NCBI RefSeq assembly: GCF_003208055.1
Contig: NZ_QJUE01000001.1
Span: 186,001 to 250,000, forward strand
Direction of reading: 5' to 3'
Length of the DNA stretch: 64,000 bases
Source of the DNA: Prochlorococcus marinus XMU1408
Lineage (GTDB): Bacteria > Cyanobacteriota > Cyanobacteriia > PCC-6307 > Cyanobiaceae
Shown: piece by piece, positions 9,745 to 19,960 of the stretch
How the letters are laid out: each line of letters opens with the position of its first letter
Numbering within the stretch: the first letter of the stretch is position 1
Made by a program: the position numbers and the translations under genes
Notes under the pieces: generated by a model
The model's input: only the letters and a program-made list of their open reading frames with translations
Told to the model about the DNA's origin: nothing
Databases searched by the model: none

Positions 9745-11067
9745 GTGGAAAAAAATCACCTCAATAATAAAACTAATCGTTCTAAGGCAATAAGACGATT
9801 GGTTATTTGGTATAGGCGAAACTCTGCAGTGACAAGTCTTGTAGACACTGCAACAAGCTCTGCTACTGCAGCAAGTAATGTTGCTGGAACAGTCGTTTCC
9901 AATGCTGGTTCTGTAGTTACAAGTGCAGGTTCAATTGCTAGGAGCACATTAGAACCATTTGTATTTGACCCTCTTAGAAGATTGCAGGGAGGTGAAAGTA
10001 CAGAGGAGAAAATTGGAATTCAAGCTTCAGAAAGGATATGGGTCGCTGTAGATGGAATGGGAGGAGATTTTGCCCCTGGAGCAATTCTTGATGGGTGTTT
10101 GAAATCTTTGTCACTGCTTCCACTGAAAATTCAATTTGTAGGTGAAATTGAAAAAGTAAAAAAAGCAGCAATTGAATTTGGCTTAAAAGAATCTCTTGAT
10201 AAAGCTATAGATGAGGGGCATTTTAAATTAATTCCCAGTGGTATCTCAGTTGGTATGGATGAGGAAGCTACTGCAGTGCGTAAAAAAAAGGATGCCAGCA
10301 TAAATGTTGCTATGAAGTTGGTTAAAGATGGCAAAGCAATGGGTGTTTATTCAGCTGGAAACTCTGGAGCAATGATGGCCTCAGCCATTTTTAAGTTGGG
10401 TCGTTTAAAAGGTATTGATCGTCCAGCAATTGGGGCTTTATTCCCAACTAAAGATCCTGGACAACCAGTTTTGGTTTTAGATGTTGGTGCAAATATGGAT
10501 TGCAAGCCAACTTATTTGCATCAATTTGCTCTTCTAGGCAATATTTATTGTCGAGATGTTTTGCAAGTAGATAAGCCAAGAATAGGATTATTGAATATTG
10601 GAGAAGAGTCCTGTAAAGGTAATGATCTTTCGCTAGCAACTTACAAACTGTTAGATGAAGAAGAACGTTTCTACTTCGCTGGAAATTGTGAAGGAAGAGA
10701 TGTTCTTTCAGGAGATTTTGATGTTGTGGTTTGTGATGGGTTTACAGGAAATGTTTTGCTGAAATTTTTAGAGTCAGTTGGTAGTGTTCTTTTGGGAGTG
10801 TTGAGAGCAGAGTTGCCAAGAGGGCGAAGAGGCAAAGTAGGTTCTGCTTTTTTGAGAAATAATTTGAAACGAATAAAAAAACGTTTAGATCATGCCGAAC
10901 ACGGTGGAGCTTTGCTTTTAGGTATTAATGGGATTTGTGTTATTGGGCATGGTGGTAGTAAAGCTTTATCTGTTTTAAGTGCTTTAAGAGTGATGCATTC
11001 AGCTGCAAGCCATGGAGTAATGGATGATTTGGCTGATTTAAATCAACCAGAAGTTTTAAAGGTCTAA
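9745..11067 (+). CDS. plsX: Phosphate acyltransferase PlsX with long N-terminal extension
   Basis: PlsX makes acyl-phosphate from acyl-ACP for phospholipid synthesis. The canonical enzyme starts around residue 97 (RIWVAVDGMGGDF) and runs to the C-terminus with DVGAN and GNSGAM motifs. In front lies an extension of about 96 residues: a basic stretch (NRSKAIRRLVIWYRR), then an Ala/Ser/Thr/Val-rich part with three heptads AGTVVSN, AGSVVTS, AGSIARS (residues 47-67). The GTG start is preceded by GAAGGA (9727-9732) inside the end of rpaB, suggesting translational coupling. An internal TTG at 9982 would give a protein without most of the extension. fabH follows. Confidence 0.92.
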   Translation: MEKNHLNNKTNRSKAIRRLVIWYRRNSAVTSLVDTATSSATAASNVAGTVVSNAGSVVTSAGSIARSTLEPFVFDPLRRLQGGESTEEKIGIQASERIWVAVDGMGGDFAPGAILDGCLKSLSLLPLKIQFVGEIEKVKKAAIEFGLKESLDKAIDEGHFKLIPSGISVGMDEEATAVRKKKDASINVAMKLVKDGKAMGVYSAGNSGAMMASAIFKLGRLKGIDRPAIGALFPTKDPGQPVLVLDVGANMDCKPTYLHQFALLGNIYCRDVLQVDKPRIGLLNIGEESCKGNDLSLATYKLLDEEERFYFAGNCEGRDVLSGDFDVVVCDGFTGNVLLKFLESVGSVLLGVLRAELPRGRRGKVGSAFLRNNLKRIKKRLDHAEHGGALLLGINGICVIGHGGSKALSVLSALRVMHSAASHGVMDDLADLNQPEVLKV

Positions 11068-11121
11068 TTGGTACTGTCCTAGCATGTGATTGACTTATGA
11101 AATGAGGGGCTTTTTTTAGAT

Positions 11122-12138
11122 TTGATTAGTAATTCTCAATCGGAATCAGGAATATCTTTTGTGGGGTGTGGAAGTGCTACTCCTCCAAAGATAATCAATA
11201 ATGACCAACTTGGTCAGAGAGTAGATACCAATGATGAATGGATTAAAAGTAGAACTGGGATTCGTGAAAGAAGGGTTATTGGAGAGAATCAATCTTTGAT
11301 TGATTTGGCTTCAGATGCTGCATTGAAAGCTATAAAAATGGCTAATTGGGATGAAAAAACTATTGATTTAATAATTCTTGCAACATCTACTCCTGAAGAT
11401 TTATTTGGATCGGCGCCTAAAATTCAATCAAACTTGGGAGCGTCTAATGCAGTAGCTTTTGACCTGACAGCAGCTTGTAGTGGCTTTTTATTTGCTTTGG
11501 TAACTGCTTCACAGTATTTAGCTTCTGGGTCTATGAAAAGGGCAGTTGTGATCGGAGCAGACCAATTATCAAAATGGGTTGATTGGGATGATAGAAAGAC
11601 TTGTGTTTTGTTTGGAGATGGAGCAGGAGCAGTAGCTGTTGAGGCAAATAAAAATGATAATGGCTTAATAGGATATGATTTGAAATCTGATGGAAGTAGA
11701 GGAGGATGTCTAAATCTTTCTCAATCAAATATTTTTTTAGATTTAGTTCAAGGAGCCACCTATCAAAAAGGCGAATATTTGCCAATCAGAATGGAGGGAA
11801 AGGAAGTTTACAAGTTTGCTGTTAAAGAAGTTCCAATCATTCTTGGAGAACTTTTAGATAAACATCAAATTGAGTCAGAGAGTATAGATTGGCTCTTATT
11901 GCACCAAGCTAATCAAAGAATTCTTGATGCTGTTGCTTCAAGATTTCTCATACCATCCGACAAAGTGCTCTCAAATTTGGAACACTATGGAAATACTTCT
12001 GCAGCAACGATCCCATTAATGCTTGATGAGGCAGTAAGAGATGAAAGAATAAAGTCAGGCGATTTAATAGCTTGTAGTGGATTCGGTGCTGGCTTGAGTT
12101 GGGGAGCGGCTTTGTTTTATTGGCATGGTCCCTATTAG
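11122..12138 (+). CDS. fabH: 3-oxoacyl-ACP synthase III (FabH)
   Basis: A 338-residue ketoacyl-ACP synthase that condenses acetyl-CoA with malonyl-ACP to start fatty-acid synthesis. The catalytic triad is visible: Cys119 (TAACSGF), His near residue 264 (LLHQANQRI) and Asn near 294 (HYGNTSAA). The N-terminal GCGSATPP and the C-terminal GFGAGLSWGA are typical. The start used is TTG 11122, since no ATG lies in a family-consistent place. The gene sits between plsX and fabD, a conserved bacterial order that links chain initiation to phospholipid synthesis. Confidence 0.95.
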   Translation: MISNSQSESGISFVGCGSATPPKIINNDQLGQRVDTNDEWIKSRTGIRERRVIGENQSLIDLASDAALKAIKMANWDEKTIDLIILATSTPEDLFGSAPKIQSNLGASNAVAFDLTAACSGFLFALVTASQYLASGSMKRAVVIGADQLSKWVDWDDRKTCVLFGDGAGAVAVEANKNDNGLIGYDLKSDGSRGGCLNLSQSNIFLDLVQGATYQKGEYLPIRMEGKEVYKFAVKEVPIILGELLDKHQIESESIDWLLLHQANQRILDAVASRFLIPSDKVLSNLEHYGNTSAATIPLMLDEAVRDERIKSGDLIACSGFGAGLSWGAALFYWHGPY

Positions 12139-12164
12139 GCTGTAAAAAATTAATAAAGGAAATC

Positions 12165-13061
12165 ATGTCTATTGCCTGGGTCTTCCCTGGACAAGGTTCT
12201 CAAAAATTAGGTATGGCAAATTCTTTACTTGAGTTGCCTGGCTCTCGAGATAGATTTGATTTGGCCTCTCAAATTCTTGGAAGAGATTTGTGGAAAATTT
12301 GTAGTGGGGAAGGTATTACTAATGAAGAAATCTTTGATTTAAACGATACGAGAAATACTCAACCTGCACTTTTTGTTGTTGAGTCACTACTAGTTGATGA
12401 TTTAAAAAGACAAGAGAGGAAGACTCAAGTAATTGCGGGACATAGTCTCGGAGAAATTGTGGGTCTTTACGCATCAGAGGTTCTAGATGCGGAGTCTGCT
12501 TTGTTGTTATTAAAAAAAAGATCGGAATTGATGGCAGCGGCAGGAGGAGGCTCAATGATTGCGGTTTTGGGTTTTGATCGAAATGAACTCGATGATTTAA
12601 TTAGAGAAACTGAGGGGGCGGCAATAGCTAATGACAATAGTGAATCTCAAGTTGTTTTATCTGGTTCTCCTGATGCAGTAGGTAAAGTGGCTAATAAATT
12701 AAAATGTAAAAGAGCTATACCTTTACAAGTTTCAGGTGCTTTTCATTCGATTTTCATGTCTGAAGCATCTAAAATCTTTGCTGAGGAACTTGATAAATTA
12801 ACTTTTCTTGATGCTCAAGTTCCAATCTTAAGCAATGTGGATCCAACTCCAACTTTAAAAGGAGAAGTATTGAAGGATCGTTTGAAAAAACAAATGACTA
12901 CTGGAGTTAGATGGAGAGAGACTATGAATGTCATGCAAAATGAAGGAGTAACTACAATGGTTGAGATTGGTCCTGGGAATGTACTTAGTGGTCTTGCTAA
13001 AAGATCTATGAAAGGGATTCTCACAAGTCAAATATCAAATGCAAGTGATTTGGGATATTGA
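12165..13061 (+). CDS. fabD: Malonyl-CoA:ACP transacylase (FabD)
   Basis: A 298-residue transacylase that loads malonyl groups onto ACP. It has the N-terminal FPGQGSQ, nucleophile Ser94 in GHSLGE and the partner His in GAFHS near residue 200. I chose ATG 12165 (MSIAWVFPGQ), preceded by AAAGGA at about 7 bases; the frame is open further upstream but that part overlaps the end of fabH and is not family-like. It overlaps plsC by 4 bases (TTGA at 13058-13061). Confidence 0.95.
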   Translation: MSIAWVFPGQGSQKLGMANSLLELPGSRDRFDLASQILGRDLWKICSGEGITNEEIFDLNDTRNTQPALFVVESLLVDDLKRQERKTQVIAGHSLGEIVGLYASEVLDAESALLLLKKRSELMAAAGGGSMIAVLGFDRNELDDLIRETEGAAIANDNSESQVVLSGSPDAVGKVANKLKCKRAIPLQVSGAFHSIFMSEASKIFAEELDKLTFLDAQVPILSNVDPTPTLKGEVLKDRLKKQMTTGVRWRETMNVMQNEGVTTMVEIGPGNVLSGLAKRSMKGILTSQISNASDLGY

Positions 13062-13750
13062 TTTTGGAACAATTAAAAGTTTTTGAGCACGATGGAACAA
13101 GTAATAAAAACACTCCTAGACAAAGTTTTGTTTATGGTTGCGTAAGTTACTTATTCGTTTTCCCGATTTTTCGATTTTTGTTTAGAGGGCGAACAATAGG
13201 AGTTTCGAATTTGCCCAAGACTGGTGGAGTTGTAGTGGTATCAAATCACGGTTCTCATTTAGATCCTCCTATTTTGGGTCATGCTTTGGGACGCCCAGTA
13301 GCTTTCATGGCCAAATCTGAACTTTTTAGAGTACCTATTTTGTCATTCATAATTTCTGCCTGTGGAGCCTATCCAGTTAAAAGGGGAGCTGGAGATCGAG
13401 AGGCTTTAAGAACAGCTTCTAATAGATTAATTGAAGGTTGGGCTACGGGTGTATTTCTGGATGGAACTAGACAAGATAATGGAAGAGTGAATGATCCAAA
13501 AGCAGGGGCTGCTCTACTGGCTGCAAGGACTGGTAGTCCTATTTTGCCTGTGGCAATTGTAAATAGTCATAGAGCTTTTCCAAAAGGTTCATTTTTTCCA
13601 CGATTTGTATCTATTCATTTAAAAGTTGGCAAATTAATTCAACCTCCTTCAACACGTAAAAAAGAAGAGTTGAAATCAACTACTAAAGAAATCCAAATAG
13701 CTATAAATTCAATGCTGGATCAAGGTTTAATAAAAAACATATCAAATTAA
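13058..13750 (+). CDS. plsC: 1-acyl-glycerol-3-phosphate acyltransferase (PlsC-like)
   Basis: A 230-residue LPLAT-family acyltransferase that makes phosphatidic acid. Motif I is NHGSHLD (residues 63-69), preceded by a hydrophobic stretch at 30-43. Motif III reads FLDGTR (133-138) rather than the usual PEGTR, so the conserved Glu is an Asp. The TTG start overlaps the fabD stop, implying coupling. A TTG two codons later (13064) is an alternative. As the last gene of the plsX-fabH-fabD-plsC run it completes a short path from acyl-ACP to phospholipid. Confidence 0.88.
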   Translation: MILEQLKVFEHDGTSNKNTPRQSFVYGCVSYLFVFPIFRFLFRGRTIGVSNLPKTGGVVVVSNHGSHLDPPILGHALGRPVAFMAKSELFRVPILSFIISACGAYPVKRGAGDREALRTASNRLIEGWATGVFLDGTRQDNGRVNDPKAGAALLAARTGSPILPVAIVNSHRAFPKGSFFPRFVSIHLKVGKLIQPPSTRKKEELKSTTKEIQIAINSMLDQGLIKNISN

Positions 13751-13783
13751 ATTACCCATATTTTGTGTTTAAAATATTAGAAT

Positions 13784-14449
13784 TTATAGTTTTTTATGAT
13801 CTATTGGTGAAGTTGGGTAAATGGGTAGTGTTTGTTGCCAGTTAGAATTAATTTTAAGAGTTTGACAGTATTGAGAAAATTCTATTAGTGAAATAATATC
13901 TTTTTCTACATTATTAGAAGAATAAATTGCAGGATTAATTTCTTTTTCATTGATTATTAATTTTGGAGCAATGAGTTCATTAAATTCATGGTAATTAGAT
14001 TCTTTGTGGATTTTAATAAGTTTATATTTACCAGCAACTATTCCTCTTCTTGGCAAAGTATCTTTAATCCAAAAAGGATAATATATTTGGCTTTTATTCA
14101 GATCTTTGTAAAGTCTTGATGCCATTAAATGAAAGGAACTTATTGAATCTAAGGAACAATTAACTTGTTGTGCAATTGTTCTAGCCATTGAGATAGTTAA
14201 TCTTGTGCTAGTAAAACTTCCAGGACCTTTTGCAACTGAAATTCGAATAATTTGAGTCCAAAACTCTTTGGGGAGTATTTTTTCTACACAACTAAATAAT
14301 TTGTTAGATAATGATCTCCCAATATTAAATACTTCGCTTTTTATTATTTTTTCATGATTCTCTGTATCTTTAACTGCAATACCAAAAGATTCTGAACAGC
14401 TATGTAATGCTAATAAATATTTTGATTTTGAAGTATAGAAATTTTGCAA
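13784..14449 (-). CDS. tsaB: tRNA t6A threonylcarbamoyladenosine protein TsaB
   Basis: A 221-residue protein of the YeaZ/TsaB family, an ASKHA-fold partner of TsaD in making t6A37 on ANN-reading tRNAs. The signature AKGPGSFTSTRLTISMAR lies near residue 93, close to the family GPGSFTGLR motif. The N-terminal LALHSCSESFG matches the family nucleotide-fold start. The C-terminal half is divergent and AT-rich. The likely start is TTG. It lies 16 bases downstream of ycf34 on the same strand and faces plsC. TsaD, TsaC and TsaE are not in the window. Confidence 0.82.
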   Translation of the reverse strand: MQNFYTSKSKYLLALHSCSESFGIAVKDTENHEKIIKSEVFNIGRSLSNKLFSCVEKILPKEFWTQIIRISVAKGPGSFTSTRLTISMARTIAQQVNCSLDSISSFHLMASRLYKDLNKSQIYYPFWIKDTLPRRGIVAGKYKLIKIHKESNYHEFNELIAPKLIINEKEINPAIYSSNNVEKDIISLIEFSQYCQTLKINSNWQQTLPIYPTSPIDHKKL

Positions 14450-14465
14450 TGAATTTATTATAGTT

Positions 14466-14717
14466 TTACTTTGGAATTTCTTCTCCAGGACGAAGCCTGC
14501 TCCATTTGCCTTGATCTAGTTGAAAACTATCACATCCTCTTACATCCCATTCAATTCCAATCTTGCTATCAGGCATATCCAAAATATTGATATGTATTTT
14601 TGGATTAGTTCCTTGAAAATCTGGATTTTGAGAAAGGTGTTTGACTCCGTGATGTTCTTCGACTGTGTAGTAAGTCTTGCATCTATCTACCCAGGCACAA
14701 TCAACACAGATGCACAT
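14466..14717 (-). CDS. ycf34: Ycf34 protein
   Basis: An 83-residue protein starting MCICVDC, with Cys2, Cys4, Cys7 and Cys13 in the N-terminus, followed by the EEHHGVKHL stretch and a C-terminal WSRLRPGEEIP. This matches Ycf34 of cyanobacteria and red algal plastids, for which an iron-sulfur cluster and a role in photosynthetic electron transport have been reported in Synechocystis. The ATG is unambiguous because the cysteine motif begins at residue 2. It is divergent from cca and probably co-transcribed with tsaB. Confidence 0.88.
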   Translation of the reverse strand: MCICVDCAWVDRCKTYYTVEEHHGVKHLSQNPDFQGTNPKIHINILDMPDSKIGIEWDVRGCDSFQLDQGKWSRLRPGEEIPK

Positions 14718-14746
14718 AACTATTTAGATAAAAACCTGGTGATATT

Positions 14747-15940
14747 TTGATAATTAAGGATACATTACTATCAATTGATCTTTTTGGAGATTTAAATCTA
14801 AAAGATTGGCCAATATCATTGGCTGATTTACCTCCTGGAAGTGCTTTAGTGGGAGGTTCTGTTAGAGATGGTTTGTTGAACAAATTGGGTCGAAAACCTG
14901 ATTTAGATTTTGTAATACCAACAAGTGCTATTAAGTTCAGCGAAAATTTATCTAAAAAGATTAATGCAACTTTAATAAGGCTTGATGAAAAAAGAGATAT
15001 TGCTCGATTAGTTGTTAATGGATGGACTCTTGATTTCGCTAGTCAGGCAGGTGGGAATCTTAAAGATGATTTATTTAGGCGTGATTTCAGGATTAATGCA
15101 ATTGCTTTAAGGCTTAAAGAAAAACCAGAGATTTTTGACCCAACTGGAGGAATTGATGATTTGAAAACTCATAGGATTGTTGCAATAAGTGAGAAGAATT
15201 TAATTGATGACCCATTAAGAATTCTCAGAGGTTTTCGATTAATGTGTGAATTAAATTTCGTCTTAGATAGAAAAACAAAAAAATTTCTAAAAAATAATGT
15301 AGATAAATTAAGTAATGTTGCACCTGAAAGGATAAAAATGGAGATTTTAAAAATAGTTAATTCAGAATGGAATCCTTCAGTTTGGACAACTTATTTAGAA
15401 CTAAAATTATTGAAAAATTGGTATGAAGATCAGGTTCCTCCAATTGAGCTAAAAAGCAAGTTTTTTGTATCTCAAGAGCTCAAAAATGGCAGTCCTTTAG
15501 CAAAATTAATTTGTTTACTTAGTGATGAGGGGTTATCAAGTTTGACATTTAGTAAGAATCAAATCAAAAGATGCAAGAATCTAAGGTTTTGGGTTAATAA
15601 AATTAACAACTTTGGTTTAGATAAACTTTCAGAAGATGAAAGGTTTCAACTTCACATTGATTTGGAAGAGGATTTACCATCTCTGATGCTTTTTTTGGAA
15701 GACAAATATATAAATCCTTGGCTGAAACGCTGGAAAGACCTCTCTGACCCTCTCTTTCACCCCTCTTCACCTTTGAATGGTTCATTGCTTCAGGAAGCCT
15801 TGAAGATACCTCCTGGCCCCTTTTTGGGAGAACTAATGAGACATCTTGCCAAGGGAAAAGCTTATGGACGATTCTTTACAAAAGAAGAGGCTTTAGAGGT
15901 CGCTCGTAAATGGACCCTAGAGAATTCACCCTTTTTGTGA
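14747..15940 (+). CDS. cca: CCA-adding enzyme / poly(A) polymerase family
   Basis: A 397-residue class II nucleotidyltransferase. It shows GGSVRDGLL (about residue 37), the metal-binding DLDFV and the RRDFRINAIA motif, then helical domains. It adds or repairs the 3' CCA of tRNAs, which is needed here because the tRNA-Asn gene in this window does not encode CCA. A poly(A)-polymerase role cannot be excluded from sequence. The likely start is TTG 14747, divergent from ycf34 with about 30 bases between them. Confidence 0.88.
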   Translation: MIIKDTLLSIDLFGDLNLKDWPISLADLPPGSALVGGSVRDGLLNKLGRKPDLDFVIPTSAIKFSENLSKKINATLIRLDEKRDIARLVVNGWTLDFASQAGGNLKDDLFRRDFRINAIALRLKEKPEIFDPTGGIDDLKTHRIVAISEKNLIDDPLRILRGFRLMCELNFVLDRKTKKFLKNNVDKLSNVAPERIKMEILKIVNSEWNPSVWTTYLELKLLKNWYEDQVPPIELKSKFFVSQELKNGSPLAKLICLLSDEGLSSLTFSKNQIKRCKNLRFWVNKINNFGLDKLSEDERFQLHIDLEEDLPSLMLFLEDKYINPWLKRWKDLSDPLFHPSSPLNGSLLQEALKIPPGPFLGELMRHLAKGKAYGRFFTKEEALEVARKWTLENSPFL

Positions 15941-15967
15941 TTAACTACACACAAATCAAATTAATCT

Positions 15968-15980
15968 CGGCCGTATGCCG
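15968..15980 (+). promoter_or_regulatory. Small GC hairpin in the leader of the RRM gene
   Basis: CGGC (15968-15971) pairs with GCCG (15977-15980) around a 5-base loop in an otherwise AT-rich 66-base gap upstream of the RNA-binding-protein gene. The start codon is preceded by a pyrimidine-rich tract and no Shine-Dalgarno. It could be a leader element or chance. Confidence 0.25.
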
Positions 15981-16006
15981 GCGTCTTCTTATCCCCTTTT
16001 TCTTAC

Positions 16007-16438
16007 ATGAGTGTCCGCCTCTACATCGGCAATTTGCCGCAAAATTTTAATGTTAAAGAACTTGAATCGCTCCTTGCATCTATAGGAGATGGAATCAAAT
16101 TTAAAGCTGTTTTCGATAGAGATACCAAGGCTTGTAGGGGATTTGGTTTCGCAAATATTAAAGATGAAAATGTTGCCAATGAACTTATTGAGAAATTAAA
16201 TGGTCACGAATTTAATGGTAATAAATTGAGGGTTGAACGTTCTGAGCGTAAAGATTCAAATTCAGGCAACTCAAGAAGAGGAGCCAATGGCAACAACGGA
16301 AATAAAGGCTCAAATCGTAAAGATGTTAAGAAAGTTGTACATAGTGATGCACCAATTAAAGAAGCTCCAGATCCAAGATGGGCTGGAGAATTATCAAAAC
16401 TGAAGGAACTTTTAGCTAATCAAAAAACCCCTGTATAG
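16007..16438 (+). CDS. RRM-type RNA-binding protein
   Basis: A 143-residue protein with one RNA-recognition motif: RNP2 LYIGNL (5-10) and RNP1 RGFGFANI (44-51). A low-complexity Asn/Gly/Arg/Ser-rich linker follows (about 85-108), then a C-terminal block with APDPRWAGEL. Cyanobacterial Rbp proteins of this kind are often cold-induced and have been linked to mRNA localisation; that role is inferred. The C-terminal block is longer than in the shortest Rbp proteins. No clear Shine-Dalgarno precedes the ATG, and a small GC hairpin sits in the leader (15968-15980). Confidence 0.9.
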   Translation: MSVRLYIGNLPQNFNVKELESLLASIGDGIKFKAVFDRDTKACRGFGFANIKDENVANELIEKLNGHEFNGNKLRVERSERKDSNSGNSRRGANGNNGNKGSNRKDVKKVVHSDAPIKEAPDPRWAGELSKLKELLANQKTPV

Positions 16439-16442
16439 ATAT

Positions 16443-17381
16443 TTAATTAATTAGTGTTCTAAGTTTATATTTTTCATCGTTGATAGTCATCAAATAAGAG
16501 ATGGGTAAGTTTAAAGCTTTCACCCATCCTTTTACATATGCACGATTGTTGAAGACGTCATAATCTAATTTCTCAATTGAGTTTAGTATTCCGCTGTAAA
16601 GCCTCAAAGAGGTCCATATGGGCCACCGTGCATCTATTGAGAGCCATTTGATGCCTTCTTCAGATTTAATGAACCAATCTCTTGCTCTGGCTAATTGAAA
16701 TGACATTAAAGCTTTCCAATTATCATTAATCGTTCCCTTTATTAGTTCTTCTTCTGAATAATTAAATTTAGCTAGATCCTCTAATGGTAAATATATTCGC
16801 CCTCTTCCTCTGTCTTCTCCAACATCTCTAAGAATATTGGTTAATTGATTTGCAATTCCTAAAGCAATTGCAGCTTGTGAAGTATCAGGAGATGGTTTAT
16901 TGGGATTTGATGTATAGGCAGAATCAATTCCAATTACTCCTTGAGTCATCAAACCAACTGTTCCAGCGACGCGATAACAATAGAGTTCAAGTTCTTCAAA
17001 TGTTTTGTATCTTGTTTTATCTAAATCCATTCTTTGGCCTTCAATCATATCGATATAAGGCTGAATAGATTGAGGAAATTTTTGAAGAGTATCAGCCAAT
17101 ACTGCATCAAGATCATCTTCGGTGTTCCCAGCAAATACTTTTTTTGTTTTGTCTTCCCATTTATTCAGTCGATCCGATAATTCATTCCTAGATTTCTTTT
17201 GAGCTTCACTGCTATCCATTAGCTCATCTGTTCTGCGACACCAAACATAAATAGCCCAAATGGCTTTGCGTTTAGCAGGGGGCAACAACATTGTGCCTAG
17301 GTAGAAAGTTTTAGCCCACAGTGCAGTTTCCTTTCTACATGCCTCGTAGGCATCCTCTAGATTCAAAGAAGACTGGGCCAA
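16443..17381 (-). CDS. crtB: Phytoene synthase
   Basis: A 312-residue squalene/phytoene synthase that joins two geranylgeranyl diphosphates into phytoene, the first committed carotenoid step. The two Asp-rich Mg-diphosphate motifs are present: DELMD (about residue 52) and LRDVGED in NILRDVGED (about 195). YCYRVAGTVG and GRIYLP are family signatures. It starts with TTG at MAQSSLNLEDAYE. It follows crtP on the same strand after 73 bases, the usual crtP-crtB (pds-psy) pair. The short gap to the upstream RRM gene is convergent. Confidence 0.95.
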   Translation of the reverse strand: MAQSSLNLEDAYEACRKETALWAKTFYLGTMLLPPAKRKAIWAIYVWCRRTDELMDSSEAQKKSRNELSDRLNKWEDKTKKVFAGNTEDDLDAVLADTLQKFPQSIQPYIDMIEGQRMDLDKTRYKTFEELELYCYRVAGTVGLMTQGVIGIDSAYTSNPNKPSPDTSQAAIALGIANQLTNILRDVGEDRGRGRIYLPLEDLAKFNYSEEELIKGTINDNWKALMSFQLARARDWFIKSEEGIKWLSIDARWPIWTSLRLYSGILNSIEKLDYDVFNNRAYVKGWVKALNLPISYLMTINDEKYKLRTLIN

Positions 17382-17454
17382 AATTAAAAATTTGTAGGTT
17401 TTTTTGTTTGCAATTTTCTATTGAATTGCAGTTCTGAAAAAGATTGTTTATACA

Positions 17455-18867
<1,413 letters not shown>

Positions 18868-18953
18868 TTAACAACTTTAGTGATTAACCCAACCCAACTA
18901 GGGCTAAGGTCGTTAAATTTGCAGTATAAATTTCGGTTTGTTGTTTTAAATTC

Positions 18954-19301
18954 ATGAGCGATACCATTCTCAAATGCACAACCCGTCACGTAAGAATATT
19001 TACAGCAGTACTCAAAAATAATGATTTAATTTTGGATGATGGACATTTAACTTTAGATATCGATCCTGATAATGAATTTATTTGGAGTGATCAATCTATA
19101 AAAAAAGTGCAAGATTATTTTCGTGAATTAGTTGATTCACAGGCTGATAATGAATTGAGCGATTACAGTTTAAGAAAAATTGGATCTTTGCTTGAAGACT
19201 TTATTCGGAAGTTGCTTAAAGATGGAGAACTTAGTTATAACCCCAATAGTAGAGTAATGAATTACTCCATGGGATTACCACGGACGCAAGAATTATTATG
19301 A
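18954..19301 (+). CDS. ndhM: NDH-1 subunit M
   Basis: A 115-residue soluble subunit specific to the photosynthetic NDH-1 complex of cyanobacteria and chloroplasts; it belongs to the hydrophilic arm. The TRHVRIFTA and [11 protein letters not shown] segments and the C-terminal NYSMGLPRT match the NdhM family. Its stop overlaps the start of the DUF3172 gene by 4 bases (ATGA). The upstream divergent region shared with crtP is 104 bases. Confidence 0.93.
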   Translation: MSDTILKCTTRHVRIFTAVLKNNDLILDDGHLTLDIDPDNEFIWSDQSIKKVQDYFRELVDSQADNELSDYSLRKIGSLLEDFIRKLLKDGELSYNPNSRVMNYSMGLPRTQELL

Positions 19302-19960
19302 ATCAAGACCCTTACAATCGGAGACCCTCATCTCGTAGAAGATCAGATCTTGCTAGAAGACAAGAAGGAAATAGATTTAATTCTAGAAGAGATTCAAATG
19401 TAAGAAATCAATATGAATCAAGAGGAAGTCGATTTAATTCATCAGGTCCACCAAATGGAGGTGGAGGTGGAGGTATAAAAATTAATTCTAATTCAATTGC
19501 AATTTTGGCTGGGGTTTTGGTGATTGGAGTTGGTATTGGTAGCCTGATTACAAGTACTACCTCAGGTGGACAAGGAAATATTGCAAGTCAGCAACAGTTA
19601 GATATGGCAGTTCCAGATCCAGATTTTTGTAGACAATACGGTGCAAGTGCTTTTGTTATAGATATTGAGATGTATACCACCCTAAATCCTTCTACTAGTT
19701 TTGTAACTCAACCAGCTCTTCAACCAGGATGTGTGATTAGAAGAGAAAATTGGACTGTTTTACAAAAGCAAGGAGCTATAAACAATGAAGATGTAAGAGA
19801 GTGTAAACAAAGAATGAATACTTTTGCTTACATAGGTTCAATTCGAGATCAGCCAATTGTACGTTGTGTTTATCAAGCAGATGTTAATGAAAATAAATTT
19901 ATAATTAAAGGTGCTGAAGAAGATGCTGTTGGTATCAATAAAGAGGCTATACAATTTTAA
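19298..19960 (+). CDS. DUF3172 single-pass membrane protein
   Basis: A 220-residue protein of the cyanobacterial DUF3172 family (recalled, not searched). A basic Arg/Ser/Asn-rich N-terminal tail is followed by a Gly run, one transmembrane helix at about 62-85 ([19 protein letters not shown]) and a C-terminal domain with three or four cysteines ([31 protein letters not shown]) that would face the lumen or periplasm. The function is unknown. Coupling to ndhM (4-base overlap) suggests a link with NDH-1 or thylakoid assembly, which is inference. Its stop shares TTAA with rbcR on the other strand. Confidence 0.82.
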   Translation: MNQDPYNRRPSSRRRSDLARRQEGNRFNSRRDSNVRNQYESRGSRFNSSGPPNGGGGGGIKINSNSIAILAGVLVIGVGIGSLITSTTSGGQGNIASQQQLDMAVPDPDFCRQYGASAFVIDIEMYTTLNPSTSFVTQPALQPGCVIRRENWTVLQKQGAINNEDVRECKQRMNTFAYIGSIRDQPIVRCVYQADVNENKFIIKGAEEDAVGINKEAIQF

